Shown piece after piece: positions 11,401 to 25,211 of a stretch of 64,000 bases of DNA. Below the pieces are notes generated by a model that saw only the letters and a program-made list of their open reading frames with translations, searched no databases and was not told the DNA's origin. The position numbers were made by a program, and so were the translations under genes. The stretch is taken from the NCBI GenBank assembly GCA_030272585.1, contig BSYQ01000015.1, positions 744,001 to 808,000 on the forward strand, in the 5' to 3' direction. Source of the DNA: Bryopsis sp. KO-2023 (Eukaryota; Chlorophyta; Ulvophyceae; Bryopsidales; Bryopsidaceae). Position 1 is the first letter of the stretch, and every line of letters starts with the position of its first letter.

Positions 11401-14400
11401 ATATTTCATCTGTTAGTTCATTTTCCAAGGCATTCATGGCCTCCACAAATGCGTTGCTCGACTTGTTGAAGGTTGGATTTCCGGGGCCAAGGTCATAACT
11501 CTCCAAAACAGGCAACGCTGTGGCAAGGGCTAATGCTCGGTGTGCGTTGAGAGTCGAGTCAATCCTTCAAAAAAACAACACAAGGTTACATTCATGTACA
11601 AGGGTATGTGTGTGTGTTCATGCAATAGCCCGGAGTCTTACCCAGTCTTTGAAAAGATAGTGGGCTGCTGAGCGCTTTTCAAACTGGAAAAATGCCCCTC
11701 TCCTCAAAAGGAAATCGAAGAGGCAAACCAACCAGGCATAATTACTCACAAGATTTACTAATATTTCCCAATTACCGTTTTGTTTTTCAATTTTTGGGTG
11801 CACATCAAACAATCAGGTGGTTAAATATAAGTGCTATTTCACATTGTTACTGAATTTAATTTTCTTCTACCCCCCAGTGTATTTTTCTCACTCTTCCTCA
11901 AGCAGGTGATTTATGATCGACAATACAGAAGGCACTCTCCCCACTCCAGCCGAAATCTCGATGGTCCCAGTGCCAGGCAGGGCATCTGGAAGTTGCAACC
12001 CTTCGCTCCAGCTGTTTCTGGAGCTTTTTCCCCTGACAGTAAAGGAAGTGGCAATCTGTACAGGGACCTGCTGCTCCACCACTGGAAAGCTCAACTCCAA
12101 AGCATCGCTCATACCTGGAGCATCTGTGAGGAAAAAAAAACAAAAACAGAACGTCAAAATTGAAGACGGCATGGAAAAAACATAGAGTCTTTGAAAGAAA
12201 GAAAAAAAGTTATCTTTCAGGGTAAGGATGGTTAAGAATGGGTTCCAGTAGCTGCAAAAATCGAACAGGTTTGTAGGAAAGAAAAATTTCCCAGTTTAAA
12301 CAAAAAAAAGTGTGTGTGCTCAACATGAATTGAAAGAAGAGACAGATTCTTTTCTTTGGGGGGGGGGGGGATTTTTGAATGTGAATACTTGAATTATAAA
12401 ATATTATGTCGGGGATAATTGGTATTTTATTACCTGCCCTTATTGAGACGGTTGCATTTCCCACTCGAGTGGCATTGAAGCGGAACCTCACTTCAGCTTG
12501 CCCGTCGGAATCGGTTTCGAAAACTTTTTTCTCCAAGGTCACAAGGCAATCGACGCCATCTAAAAAATAAAATGAAAATATACATGTGAAAAAAATATTA
12601 ATTGAAAAGTTAAACTTTTAAATAAATAAATAAATAATGTTTATTCATGATACGAATCTTTGCTGCCATCTGCATCAAGGTATAGATCTCATTTGCTTAG
12701 TTAGAAATTCAACACGATGAAAACCGCCTCCAATCATAGCTCTTTAGGTTTTTCTACCAATTCAAATTCTTTGGTTTAAAAAAAAATGAAGAAAAAATTT
12801 ACTAAAGCCATTTTGACCTGGTGAACAAGCATCGGCCCCTCGGACGCTGGGCTTTCCAGAATCATCCGATGGAATGTACTCGATACTGTTGGATGCTGTT
12901 GGATCTGTCAAAAGGGTGACTGTGACTGGCAGTCCTTCTGGTTCTTTCCCAGTAGCCGTCACCACAGCTCCAGCTTCAAAGGAATCCCCCACTCTTACTA
13001 ATCGGGGGGCCGAAGCAGATAATGAAAGAGGCAACCGAACCAAGATTTCTGTCTCATTGCTGCCACGCTGAAGGGTATCTTTCCAAGAAAAAAAAGAAAA
13101 AAGCTTGAGGGAATTGAAGGAAAGAAAGAAAAAAACAGCCCTGAAGTCATGTGAATTAAAATAATTTCTCAAAGACCTGGAATGATCGGTGACGGGTGCA
13201 CGCCTGTATTTTCCCTCAATCGCTTTTTCATTTGGACAACGTTCTATGAGTTTTTTTTTGTATTGTTTTTTAATATCACACAAGCAGACAAGCACAATAC
13301 CAAGCATCTGCTTCAAAAAAAAAAAAGGAAAGTGGCACCAAGTCAATACAAAAAAATACAATACACACACTTTCAAAGTTACAATTTTATTTTTTTTTGA
13401 ATTATTATCTCACCAGATGCAGCATAGGCCCGAATAACGAAGGTCCCCAAATTGTCTGGGGCGATAAAATCGATCTGAGCCTCTCCATTTTCGTCGGTTT
13501 TTACCGTTTTGAACAGCGGAGTGACCTTGAAATCGCTTTGGGCTCTAAGATCTGGGGAATTGAATTTCTCATCAGGTGATCTGGCAGAAGGACCTGTCAG
13601 CTCGCTTGATGGCTGCTGAAATTCTCGGCCCAAAAATGAGAGGAAGGATGGATCCAGTGAAGGAGGTTGGTGCGTTATGCTGGTGGGAAAGCTTTCGATT
13701 TCCTCTGGGTAAAGAAAAGAGCTCGACTGGCCAGAGTAAAAAGAGCAGCAGTAAGGTTCAGACAATCAAGACAAAAACCCAATCAAGACTTCATACGCCG
13801 GGAAAAAATAAAAGTAAAGCCAAATCAGAACTAGCTTCCGAAATAACTTATCTTAAAACGTGTTTGAAAATGCTAATTATGGCTATTAGTAATATCGATG
13901 ATTAGTCACTGCATTCTTTAAAGGCCAATAAAATGACCGAAAGAATTGATGCATAATCGGAACCAGTTCTGGCACTCAGTAGAGAGATGAGCAACAGATC
14001 TATTTCTCATATTTAAGAAATAAAATATCCTATTTATATTTTCATTAACAGCCATCGACATTTTTGTATTGTAGTTGTTTTTTTTGAAACGATTGATGTC
14101 CAGATTCTCACCAAACTTCTAAACATTCTGCTGGTCACCCACGGATCGACCTCCATCAATTGAATAGCATTTTGCACAACTTCATGCATTCTTCCAGTGA
14201 CCTCATAGATCGAAATTTCACTTCCTCCATTGCGGGTTAACTCTGGAGTCTCAGCGTCTGCCAATTCAAAAAAAAAAAAGCTGAAAATGTCAAGTCCTAT
14301 TATGGGAATCACAAGAAATCTTTGGTAGGACCCTCCAAAAAAACCAAAAACGGGACAGATACTGTGCATTTAATTTTTCTGGGAAAACCCAAAATATGTT

Positions 14401-17400
14401 ATTTTCGTCAGACTACTCGCAGTTCATTTTTTCTTATTGAATGAATGCAAAAAACGAATAATGGAGTGAAATCACCTGGAGCGATATTTTCCAAAGAGTG
14501 TCCTCCAAGTTGCAAATATGCCTTATCCACAGCCATCACCAGAACTTCCACATTTTGGGCAGGAAGAGTTTTCTTGCATTCCGAGGTCGATGTTCCACCC
14601 AGATCATCCTCACACTTTCTCACTCTTACAGTAACCGTGGTGTTTTTCCCCGACTCGATGGTTTCATCCTCGGTTGCCACAGTTACATTCAAAACTTTTC
14701 CCTGAAGAGTGTAAAAAACAAACAAATAGAAAAAAATGAAACCAACACAGCGTAAAAGGAAGAAAAAACCAATATCATATACCTCGAGAGCATACATGAT
14801 GTATATTCTCAGAGGATTCAGGGGGAAAAAAAAAAAATGAAAAAATCCAGTTATTGAAAAAATTGAACTCCACGTTGTTGATTCACTGTTTGATATGGAA
14901 TTTTTTGAAAAAGATCATAATTAAAAGAAAATTTGAATAGAGGAATCGGTCGCTTACTTTCTTGCTTAGCGTCACTGGTGAAACCCGTTCAAGCCTATGG
15001 AAGGAGGGTTTCTGGTGGCCTCGCCTGGGAATAATGATATTGGACCTGATTTCGCAGCCATACATGCAGTGATCTCCCATCTCCAAGTCAAATTTTTGCA
15101 TACCCTCCTTTTCGAAGTTGAAGATCTGTTGGGTGTTATTTTTTAAAAGCAAAACATGACAAGTGACAGGTTCAGAGGATGCTATTAATATATTCAACAG
15201 AATATATATGGATACATTCATGGAAATTTTTGAACTATCTGGAACCAGGGTGAAAAAGTGTCTTTTTTTTCACTCCTTAGCATTAAAAGAACCCTAAAAG
15301 TACAAATTTCAAAAAAAGAGTGGCTCCTGAACAAAAAAAAAATCTGAAAAGAATCAAAGACTGTACCTGTCTTTTCATACTGAAAGCGTTTCCCCAACTC
15401 ATCAAGACTGTTGTATCATTTCCTGGCATATCGATAAATACTTCTGCATTTTCCCCAGGCTCCAGCTCCAGAGATTTCACAATGATCTCAGGTCTTTTCA
15501 TCCAAAAAATAAAGAAAAACAAAAATTCACAATCTCATTTCTTCCCCTCCAAATTTCTCATTCAAGCATTACAGTAACTTCAAAAAAATAAAATAATATT
15601 GTGAAGCTTAAATGAGAATTTTGAAGCGACCATAATCCATCAGAGCAACATACTTTTTTTTTCTGCTAAGAAACAGAAAAGTGTGAATTCGGGGCAAATT
15701 ATTTCGAAAATGTTTCAATTCTAGAAATGAGTTATTTCTGAAAAAGCGATTTCAAAAATTCCAAATAGTTCCCATTTTTTGAGTATCATACTTTTTTTCA
15801 AAAAGGAGAACATGAATTTTTTTTTCCTCGGTCAGCAGTGCAATGCATATCAATCAAATGAATTGGGCAACTTACACTGCGCCGTCATCTCTTTGCAAAT
15901 AGATACCATTGTCGACAGCACATGAAAACTCGTCTTTGGTTTTGAAAATGCACGCCCTTACATGATATCGACCAGAAGATCGGTTTGGAATCTTGAAACG
16001 GCACTTTTCCAGAGCTGAAAAATCACCTGAGCAATTTGAAAAATAAACAAATGAAACCACCTGACTGTGCTGTCAACATTTTTTTTCCGCTAAAATTTGC
16101 CAAAAAATCCTCCAACCCCCCCCCCCAAATCACCAATACAGTTCATGAATACAGCACCTGGCTATTGGTTTTTGATCTTGATATTTATTTTATGAGCAGC
16201 CTGGTTGGTGCGTATTCTCTTCGAAAAACAAGAACAAGAAACAACGATTGGTAGCAGAAATCTGCTACAATTGTTCTGCACCTGATTTCACGTTGCAACT
16301 GTCGATCAGAGTAGCTTCTTTTTCAATGGATGAGTCTTTTCTTCTGAGCAGGAGATTTTCATGCCTATTACTATAGTCATCCCTTGTTAGAAATTCCCAG
16401 AACTCTATTTCCACATCGACACCCTCAACATGCTCTGTAGGGAAAACGCCAACCTGGAGATTAAAAAAAAAGAAAAACACTTGAAATTATGTTGAAAACA
16501 ATATATATATTATAACCTCAAAGCTGAACTGTATCTTGAAATCCATTCATTTTTTTTGCGCAGTCTAGGTGAGAGGTGATAACTTTTTTTTCAGAAGCTT
16601 CAAATTTGATTTTTTTAATTTTAATTTTTTAATATAAATTTTTTATGTTCTTTTGGCCAACAGTAATAGAACAGTTGGTCAAATGGAAGGGTACTTTGAA
16701 TAGGGGCAGAGCCAAAAATTAAATCTGAAAAAAAGTGGTAAAGAAATTAATCAGGAAGGCTCCCCGAAAAACAAAAAGAGAAACGTTGAGAAAGAAAGAA
16801 AGAAAGAAAGGTAATTTTGAGCACCTCCTCGACTTTTGCCATTGCGCCAAAATCTTGTCCAGGAAGAAACCAAATCATATCTTTGGAAAGCAGCAGATTC
16901 ACACTTTGACTCATCAGTTGAATCCTGTCAGACAAAAAAATAAAAATAAAGATGGGCAGCAAGAACTTTCTCCAGTGATTGACAAGCATAATAATCAGAC
17001 TCCATTTCAAAATAAATAAATAAATGATGCGGGTGGTATATTTCAAAATAAAGAAAAAACCAATCCAGACAGCATTACTTTATGTCGTGAGTGCTTTCCA
17101 GTTTTTCTCGGGTGGGGCCGATCCATGTTGCAACCAGACTGATTGAAGCCCCAATGTCTGGTTTTTCTGAGAAGCTTGACCTGGACTCTTTCAAATCGAT
17201 AGTTGCGGAGCCTCTTCCAAATTCGTCTGTTGTTACAATCTCTTGGCCACTTTCTGTTCAAATGGCCCCAAAAAAAGGAACAAAAAAAAGAAAAGAAGAA
17301 AAAAAAACACTTTATTCAAAAAATACTGAAGATCCGAAATCGTTGAAAGGAATTCCAGCTGTTGAAGACGATATGGCATTGATTCGATTCAGAAAGAAAA

Positions 17401-20400
17401 AAAACAGAAGAAAAGTATTACAAAGCAAAAAAACTAGATTTCAGAGAAACTTAATGAGACTTAATGTTTCATATTTTTCTAAAATATGAAACAGAAAAAT
17501 GAGTAAACACGATTTTTTCTCCAATTTCACTGACCTCCAAATTGGATCGTCACTTCTGCATTCGCAACATTGGTCCCAAGACGAGTCGAAAGCACAACAG
17601 AGACTTCAAATGTCGAATTTGGCTTCACCTGTATCGATTCGATTCAACCGAAAAATAAAAATAATATTATGAAAAAAAGTTATGAGCGTTTCTGAAATAT
17701 TCCCCTCTCTGACTGTCTCCTCTCAAAAGGAAAGCAACAGGATGGAAATTCTCCAAATCGTTGGGAGTCTTATAAGACTATAGCCATCAGAAAAACTCTT
17801 CACCATCAATCCATTCAATTTACAGTGGATGGATACATGTATATACATGTATCAATGGCAACTCAGCATCAACAGCACCCCACCCCCCATCCCTCGTCTT
17901 TTACTTACCCAATCTGGACCGGTGAGCTCCAGTTCAGCGATTGGAATTCTTGGCTCCCCCACAGTCAGTCCGGCATCTGGCCATGAGAAAGCTTCGTCGG
18001 AAAATCCAATAAAATAGTCACCGTTCTCCATATCGGCTGGAATCCTGAGTTTATGGGAAAAAGTACCGAACTGGGGTTCCACCGAGACGTTGAACGAGAG
18101 GATTGCTGGGGAATAGCTATTTATAGTGAGATTCATTTGCAGAGTTGAGTTTTCTCCAGGAGCTCCGTAGGGCACCAGACTTCCGTTTGAGGTGAATGTA
18201 CTGATGAAACCTGCATAGGAAATCACAGGGGAAATGTGATGTGTTTTTTTCTTTTTTTTTTTTTTTGGGGGGGGGGGGATTTGGAGTGAAAAATAAAAGG
18301 TTCGGACATGAATTGCCATTTTTTTTTGTTCACAGCATTTTTGTTTTTTTTGGGGGGGGGAGTTGAGTGTCAAAGAAAATAAAAATAAAAAAATTGAAAC
18401 GAGAGCAAGAGTTCTTTTTGCTTTTTATTTCTCGAGAATTGAGGAGTAAAAAATATACATATATTTTTTCATAAATAATTTTTATTATGATGAATATAAT
18501 TTATGGTTCATGGTGCCACTAGCATGGAAATTAAAAGAAAAAAAAAACTGAAGTTTTTTACTTTTGCTTTTTTTTTCCCCTCCAGGCCCCCCTTATTTCA
18601 ATTCATTCATATATACGTATCAAGCGGAGACATTATTGAAAATATATTTCAAAGTCTTAATTAAAAGGTTTAAATTCTAAAATTATATAGTAAAAACGAA
18701 AGAAAAGAATATTCAGTATCACAAACCTCCTAGATGAACGACGTCCCCTGGCTCCACGACGTTTCTATCCAAAACAATTTTCCCTTCGTTCATCTTTTCA
18801 TGAATCCAAGACTCGATGCCTCGAGAAACCTTTTTAATTCTGTCCCCCTTTTTCCAGTAAGAAAATCTTTCCTCTTGTTGTTCGCAAGCTATGATATTTT
18901 GACAAGCATCACCCAAGAAAACTGCCATTCCATCGGCATCCGTCTTAACAGTGTCGACTCTTTTCTGTATAAGAAAATAACCCCCCCCCCCCAAACAAAA
19001 AAAAAAGAAAAGAAACCTCATGAGAAAAGAAAATTTGAAAAAAAAAATGAAAAATGAAAAAGTGATGTGTGGAGATTCCGCAAGTCTGACTGAATTTTGA
19101 GCAACACTTGATATTTGCCTTACAGACAGTGGCATCGATGAATTTAAAAAACAATCATGATACTATTTGTAAGATACTCTTAGATATCCCCCCCCCCCTT
19201 TTTTTTATCCCCCAGAAAAACTTACCAATTTTTTACTGGCTACTTGTTGACCTTCGAATTGTTGTTGCTTGAGAATTTCGATGTCAACATTTTTGACAGG
19301 CTTTCCAGTCTTGAAGGAAACTATCCAAAACATGATTTCGATTCGCATGGACCCATCCTCTTCAAATCTTATTCTTGTCATGGTAAGGTCGCTGTTTTTG
19401 ACCTCTCGGAAGTAATTCCAAGTTTCCTCACCACCCGGACTACAATTTTTTTTTAAAAACAACATCACTTAGATTTTTTTTTTTTTTTTCACAGCAGAAT
19501 TTTCATTTTATTTTTTCAAATGTATTGCGTCAAGGCCAAAATCTGGATGGAAACGAGTACTGTTGAATTTCATTGTAGCATCCTTGTTTTCCTTGGTGAT
19601 TTTTAAGAAATCAAAAAAAGACATCTGGGTGCAACACACATACATACACGCTCCATAATTCGGAACAATTTTTTCAAAATGAATATTTTAGAATCCATAC
19701 AAGAAAAAATACACTGAAGAAAAAAAAAATCTGTAAATGATCTAATGACCTCTACATGCAACTGCACACCACACCAGACCACACCGATTTTTAAATTTTT
19801 TTAAATTTTGACTATCAAATACATGTATCAAAACAGGTATAATAACTTCTGTTAATTTATACAGGTCTTGACACATTTTTTTTGAAATCAAAGGCATCCT
19901 CTTGACAGCCATTGTATCGATACAGAAACTATACTTTCTTTCTTTTTTTTTTGGAATTTAATTTAATTCTAGAAAAAATACTCACAGAGTCCGGTGGATG
20001 GCAACGTATCCAGTTTCCTTCAACAAATCTTTCAAATCCATCGTCGTTACAGAAACCTCCATTGTGTCTGGAATATGCACCACCAAATCTGAAAAAAAAG
20101 GAAGAAAAAAAAGATGCATACTTGTACCCAATATAATTTCTGAAAAAAAAAAAAAAAACGACAAGAAACCCACAGAAAAAAAAAATAATAAATAATAATA
20201 ACAATGTTGACAAATGGGTGCATTGATGAAATCAGAAATCCACAGCAAAAACAATTCTGAGCAATTCATTCAAAGCATATCAACGGAGCCTCAAGGAAAC
20301 GCATTCATGATGCGCTCGAATTTCTTGAATTTTCCTTTCCTTCCTTTTTTTTTGGCATGTTTCGATTTTACTGTTTTTTTTTTTTTTTCCTTCCCAAACC

Positions 20401-23400
20401 TGGTTTTTGCTTTTCCAGCACTTCTTCCAAATTATCAGATGAGCAATGTGGAAGACACTCCTCGTCAAAAACGCTCAAGGTCCCCTCCAAGGTTTCATAA
20501 AAATCAACAACATATGCTTTCACAGCACGAACTGGAGGTCGATATCCTCCTGATAAGATGGGCAATTTTCCGTCCCAATCCATTCCTTCATCATAGAAAG
20601 TTCTGAATACAAACACACACACACCACCACCACCTCCCTTTAATTTTTTTTTCTTACACAATAATAACAAAATATGATTTTCTGCTACCATCGAATGTGA
20701 AAAAACTTACACCGCTGAGAAACGCAAAAAAAGAAAAAAAAAAAAAAAAGGAGAGATCAATGCACTGTTGATGAATTTTTTTTCGATTTTTTTTGTTTCA
20801 ATCCAATAAACTGAAGACAGTTTTTGCTTTGTGCTGCTCAATTTTCTCAAAAATGTTTTTAATTAATAACACTTTGTTTGAAGCTCTATTTATTTTCTTC
20901 TAGTTCTTTTTTCAAGGGTATAATAAAAGGTTCAAAAATTGTGCGTGGAAAATGATCAAAAGCCAATCAACTAGCAAATAAGAAAATAACATATTTTTGA
21001 AAAGTTATTGCACCAAGCTGCTCACCCCCCATGATAACTCCACCCATCTGGGATTGCAACAAAATTGATCAAGTTTGAGGTCGCAAATTCAACTTCAGAA
21101 AACTCCAAAGGCAACCCAAAGCCATCAAGAATATCATCTCTGGCAGAAACCGTCAACCTGGAGAAAAGACAAAATGAGAAAGTAATGAAAAACCCATCCA
21201 AAAAATAGCAATTCACACTGTAATGACAAAAAATTGCATAATATACATATCCTATATGTATATTAGACCCACCACTCGTTGTGCTCATCACTAGGAAATA
21301 GAATCATATTCTTTTTGACACATCTCTGTATGAATCATGTTTGTTTTTTTTCCCTCATTTTTTTATTCCACAAGAATCCGGTTACATCATGCAGCTTCCC
21401 TATCAAAAATAAAAAATAAAAAAAAAACAGGAACATAAAAAAAGAGTTTGCAATTTATCTAGCTTTTTACCTGTACTTTTGACCAGGGTTAATTTGTGCA
21501 AACATCGATAAGGTGCCCTTGTTGATTCTCATCAGCTCAAAAGGCACCTAAAGCCAGAAAAAAAAAAAAACAAGAAAAACATTGCAATATTTCTGAGGGG
21601 GGGAAAATGACGTATCGAATGTGAGAAGATTTTCCGGTGATCTTCTCAAAAAGCATTGTTAAATTCTTAATTTTTTGTTTAAATTTCAACAAAAACAAGC
21701 CACAAAACAATCAACAGTAGAATGATGACAATATATGCCAAAACAAGAAAACAGAGGCCGAGCAAAGAATTACATCTGTATCTATATCAATATCTATACA
21801 ATTCAAAATTTTTTGGAATTTCATGTTATTCTTCAATTATTGTTTGTGCTATTTTAGTTTATCGAACCTGTTCCACATTGCCGGGGTTTCTCCACGGAAT
21901 GTGCTGCAAAGCCACCGCCGATTGCAAGTCAGACATAGAAACACCATCTGAAAGACCGTGAGGTAGCCATATTGTCATGTTGCGAGAATTCACAAAGCTC
22001 CTGGGATGCACCAACAAAGGGGACAAAAAAACATATCAAATGCATATCTCTGTGAAATCTTGCCATTTCTCACCATTTTTGGTTGTTTTTATTCTTCCCA
22101 AGCTTGGAACTTGATACAAGGTACCCAGATAGCTTTGCAGAAAAACATCTCAACAAAACAAGAAAATTAATGTTGAGAAATTAGTCATTCACTTTTGCTT
22201 GAGGATAATGTGGCTGATTTCTGTCCGCGGTGGCTCAGTGAACGCTGATTTTTGTTCGGCAGAAAAATCCAGTTAAAGGAAATTCTCGGCTGCTCCAGGG
22301 CAAACCAACATGATGACTTTGTTTTTTTTGAGGAAAAAAAAAACCATGGTGTTTTACTCTTCTCGATGAATCTATTCGTTTTATTAGTTCACAAAAAGAC
22401 AAAGAAAAGCCCATCAATGCACTCACTCATCTGCTTCTCCCACATATTTTTGGCTGCTTGGCGTTTCGAAGGTTTCCAAAAATGGGAGCTTGAAAGGCCT
22501 GAGGCCAAAAACCTCGAAATGAATATCATCCTTCAAAACCCCAGCTTTCTTGTTGTATCGAGTTCCTTTCGGCAAAACCACATCGTATCTACGACAAAAA
22601 CCAAAATCATCCTCAGGAATCCCTATTCCGGCCGCCGAAGTCCAGCTCAAAATTCTCAAGCAGTCGCATATTATGCCCAGATCCTAAACTTCCACAGGTA
22701 TTTCTATAACTGTTTTTGCTTGCAAGATAAATCCTTGGCAGAATGATTTCAATTTGCATTTAGCAAGTATGTGTTTATTATGTGCATATTGCATGCATGC
22801 ATGCATTTGATTTGAATATCAACCTGACTCCATTTTCCAGCTCTCCACCAATGATTTGGGCGATCGCACAATCTCGAGCGATGGGCTCATCCTACCCAGC
22901 CAAAAAATGATACTCAGAAAAACAGGAACAGGATTGGAGCAAGTGCAATTAATTTTTGGCCTTGCAAATTCTTCTTAAAAGGTGAGCCGCCCATATCGCC
23001 CATTTCCACACAGTGCACGGAATAAAGGACGCTCCAAAAAAATAAAAAAAAGAAACAATAGTGCTCGACACTGTCTATTTTTCCAACATGTATTTTGCAC
23101 AGAAAAAGGATTGTTTTTTTTACCAGTTTTATACAAATACTGAAAAAAATACGGTCAAAAAGTGAAAACTTCACCCCTGTTCAAAACATCAAAACATATA
23201 TCATAAAGCTGCTCGGCTTTTAACATCCGACCTTTCACTTGCTTGTAAGTATGTCTTGCAAACATCTATCAAAATAATCAATGCACCAGTACTAATCGAA
23301 GGACTCAGCTTCTTACATTTTCATCCACAAGGGTTTCGTTCAGAGTCGCACATCTTCTCAGTTTGATGGATAGGCTTGTGGGATCCACCTCTTGGGAAAC

Positions 23401-25211
23401 AGCATCTCCAACTTTCAACACCTTGAATGCTTTTTGAATGACACTAAGCTCCACAGGATAAGGAAACTTCAAAACCATCAACCCTGTCCAAGCCGCCACC
23501 GAAAAAAATGCACTTCAAAATGCAAGAAACTTGATTTTTTTGGCTAGCTTTGTGCGGCATCTTTTTGAAAGATTATCCAGCATTGGATATTAAAATTACC
23601 ATCTGGGGGTAGTTCGGGGAGGTTGTCGATTTCGGATCCAAGTTCTCCATCCCAATGCCCGTCCGTCAATTCCCGAGCTCGATCGGAGCCCACACCCAGG
23701 AGCTGTATCTGACTGAAGCTGGTGGTTTTCATTGGAACTCTGGCAGGGGTGGCCAAAGTCAAAGGAACCCCTGTTCAATTGAAAAATCGTATTCAGTTTT
23801 TGGGACATCATTTTTTGTGGAGAGTCAATTTACGCACACAACCTGAAGTTTGTGGATATTTGATTGTGACTGTTTTTCTTTGTGGAGTTTATGCTGTTTT
23901 CTAGGGAAAAAAGCCACAGGTTCTAGAGTTAAGCGGAAGGAGGGGGGAGTCTCAGCATTGTGAATGGGCACTTATCGTTCAGTTTTCCAGTGGAAAACCA
24001 GTTTCGAAAATTAGTTGTTGTTTTTCGCTTTTTTCATGTTTTGGGGGACTTTCGTACAAGAAAGCAAACATATGCGACACTGGATGATTGCTGATTTTTC
24101 AAAAACAGCAGTGGAGCAGGTGTGTGGAACTGACCATCATGGGTTTGCAGATCTTGATTCCAAACGAGGTCGAAGGATAGATCTGGAGCCCACTCTCCAT
24201 CGGGGCTCCATGTGAAAACGCTGGTGGTCACCCATCGAAACTTTCCATGAAGCATTCCGGGACTGCTGAAAGTAAAGGGAGCCTGCAGAGGATGCACAGT
24301 AAACCAATTGCCTGGAGGAGGACACTGTGATTCGATTGGACCATTCAAAATCATTCAATGTGAAAATGGATCGCACAGGAGCTGAGCTGGAGGATAAAAA
24401 CGGATGTCTGCCTGACGTATTATTATTAAACATATATATAAATAATAACAGTGATGACAGGGGCATCGCCCACGTGATCCTTGAAGCGCCTATATCCTCA
24501 CCACGATCTTTGTGACGTCCGTTTCGTTTCCAAAATCGCTGCCCAATGGAACCACGGCTCGGGAAAACACTATCTGGTCAGAGAACACATCAAATGCATA
24601 CATCATATCCCACACCCTCATTCGCCGCAACGAAAAGGATGCCCATTACGAAACAGACCAGTACTAGCACAGACAACCTTGGCGTCCCGCCTCCCCCCCC
24701 CCCAAAAAAAAAACCCTGCCAGGCCAAAGAATATGTCGTAGGTAAGCCCGTGAACGGCAGACTCCATCCAAAAAGGTCACGAAGCCTACCAATTTCACAG
24801 TTGAACCAAATTTACATGCACACGTGCACTTATCCCAACGAACACAGCCGTGTTTAAAGCACATTTCGCCAAATGGCAAACACGCTACTGTCGCATACCG
24901 TTATTGAGTCCGATCCTTCCAGCTCGACTGTCGAGCCATTGTTCGCGACAATTTCGATTGGCGTCGACGCCACGATCGTCAGGGGCAACTCGGCTTGCAA
25001 AAATCCTTGTTCCGACGCAACACAACCAACCAGCCACAGAGCGGAGAAAAATAGAAGTGCGCGGGCATGTTCTTTGAAGGAGTGCGATCCTTGAACAAAG
25101 GCAAACCATCTTCAAATTCAAACCGACCACCCAAAACACAGAAAGCTCTTTTTTGAGCCAGATCATGTTTGGCGAGGGAGGAAGTTTCAATCTGTGCTTC
25201 TTACCTTCCAT
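8052..25211 (-). CDS. Secreted bacterial-type alpha-2-macroglobulin with C-terminal EGF-like module
   Basis: A very large protease-trap-family protein in about 40 exons. Exact 5' exons: 25205-25211 (ATGGAAG only), 24899-25089, 24502-24573, 24135-24324 and 23600-23770; exact 3' exons: 8830-8994 and 8052-8411. The N-terminus has a signal peptide with hydrophobic core ALLFFSALWLVGCVA. Macroglobulin-like segments follow in order across exons near 22.4-24.3, 21.0-22.0, 19.2-20.6 and 12.4-18.9 kb. Recognisable steps are a DR-type strand followed by EPGDVVHLGG (18.7 kb), VEVLVMAVDKAYLQL (14.5 kb), and APDNLGTFVIRAYAAS (13.4 kb), the PDNL..R signature of the family. The helical thioester-domain region spans about 9.7-12.1 kb. 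C-terminal strands (EVVVRALMPGGIEP; FPPVHAFSVEQPEVMG) match the end of YfhM-like proteins rather than animal receptor-binding domains. Middle exon limits are approximate, and a small exon near 8690-8780 is possible. Family assignment rests on motif order seen by eye. Confidence 0.8.
9680..12130 (-). other. A2M thioester-domain region with substituted thioester motif
   Basis: Exons near 11893-12130, 11640-11683, 11270-11563, 10785-10930, 10168-10455 and 9680-9908 encode the helical domain. The segment TIEISAGVGRVPSVLSIINH leads, as in the family, to the place where Cys-x-Glu-Gln is expected. Splicing 11893 to 11683 and 11640 to 11563 in phase gives DLKSAQQPTIFSKTG there. The aligned tetrapeptide is S-A-Q-Q, so both the Cys and the Glu are replaced and no thioester could form. 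The tiny 44-nt exon carrying it is flanked by good splice signals (TTTTTCCAG and GTAAGA). Confidence 0.6.
24899..25211 (-). other. A2M 5' end: 7-nt first coding exon and signal-peptide exon
   Basis: The start codon lies in a tiny coding exon, ATGGAAG (25205-25211), followed by GTAAGA. The next exon begins at 25089 after a pyrimidine-rich acceptor (GTTTGCCTTTGTTCAAG). Joining them restores one frame that begins MEGSHSFKEHARALLFFSAL and runs through a hydrophobic core to a likely cleavage site after CVA. Without this splice the signal-peptide frame has no Met before an upstream in-frame TGA, which decides the start. Confidence 0.75.
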
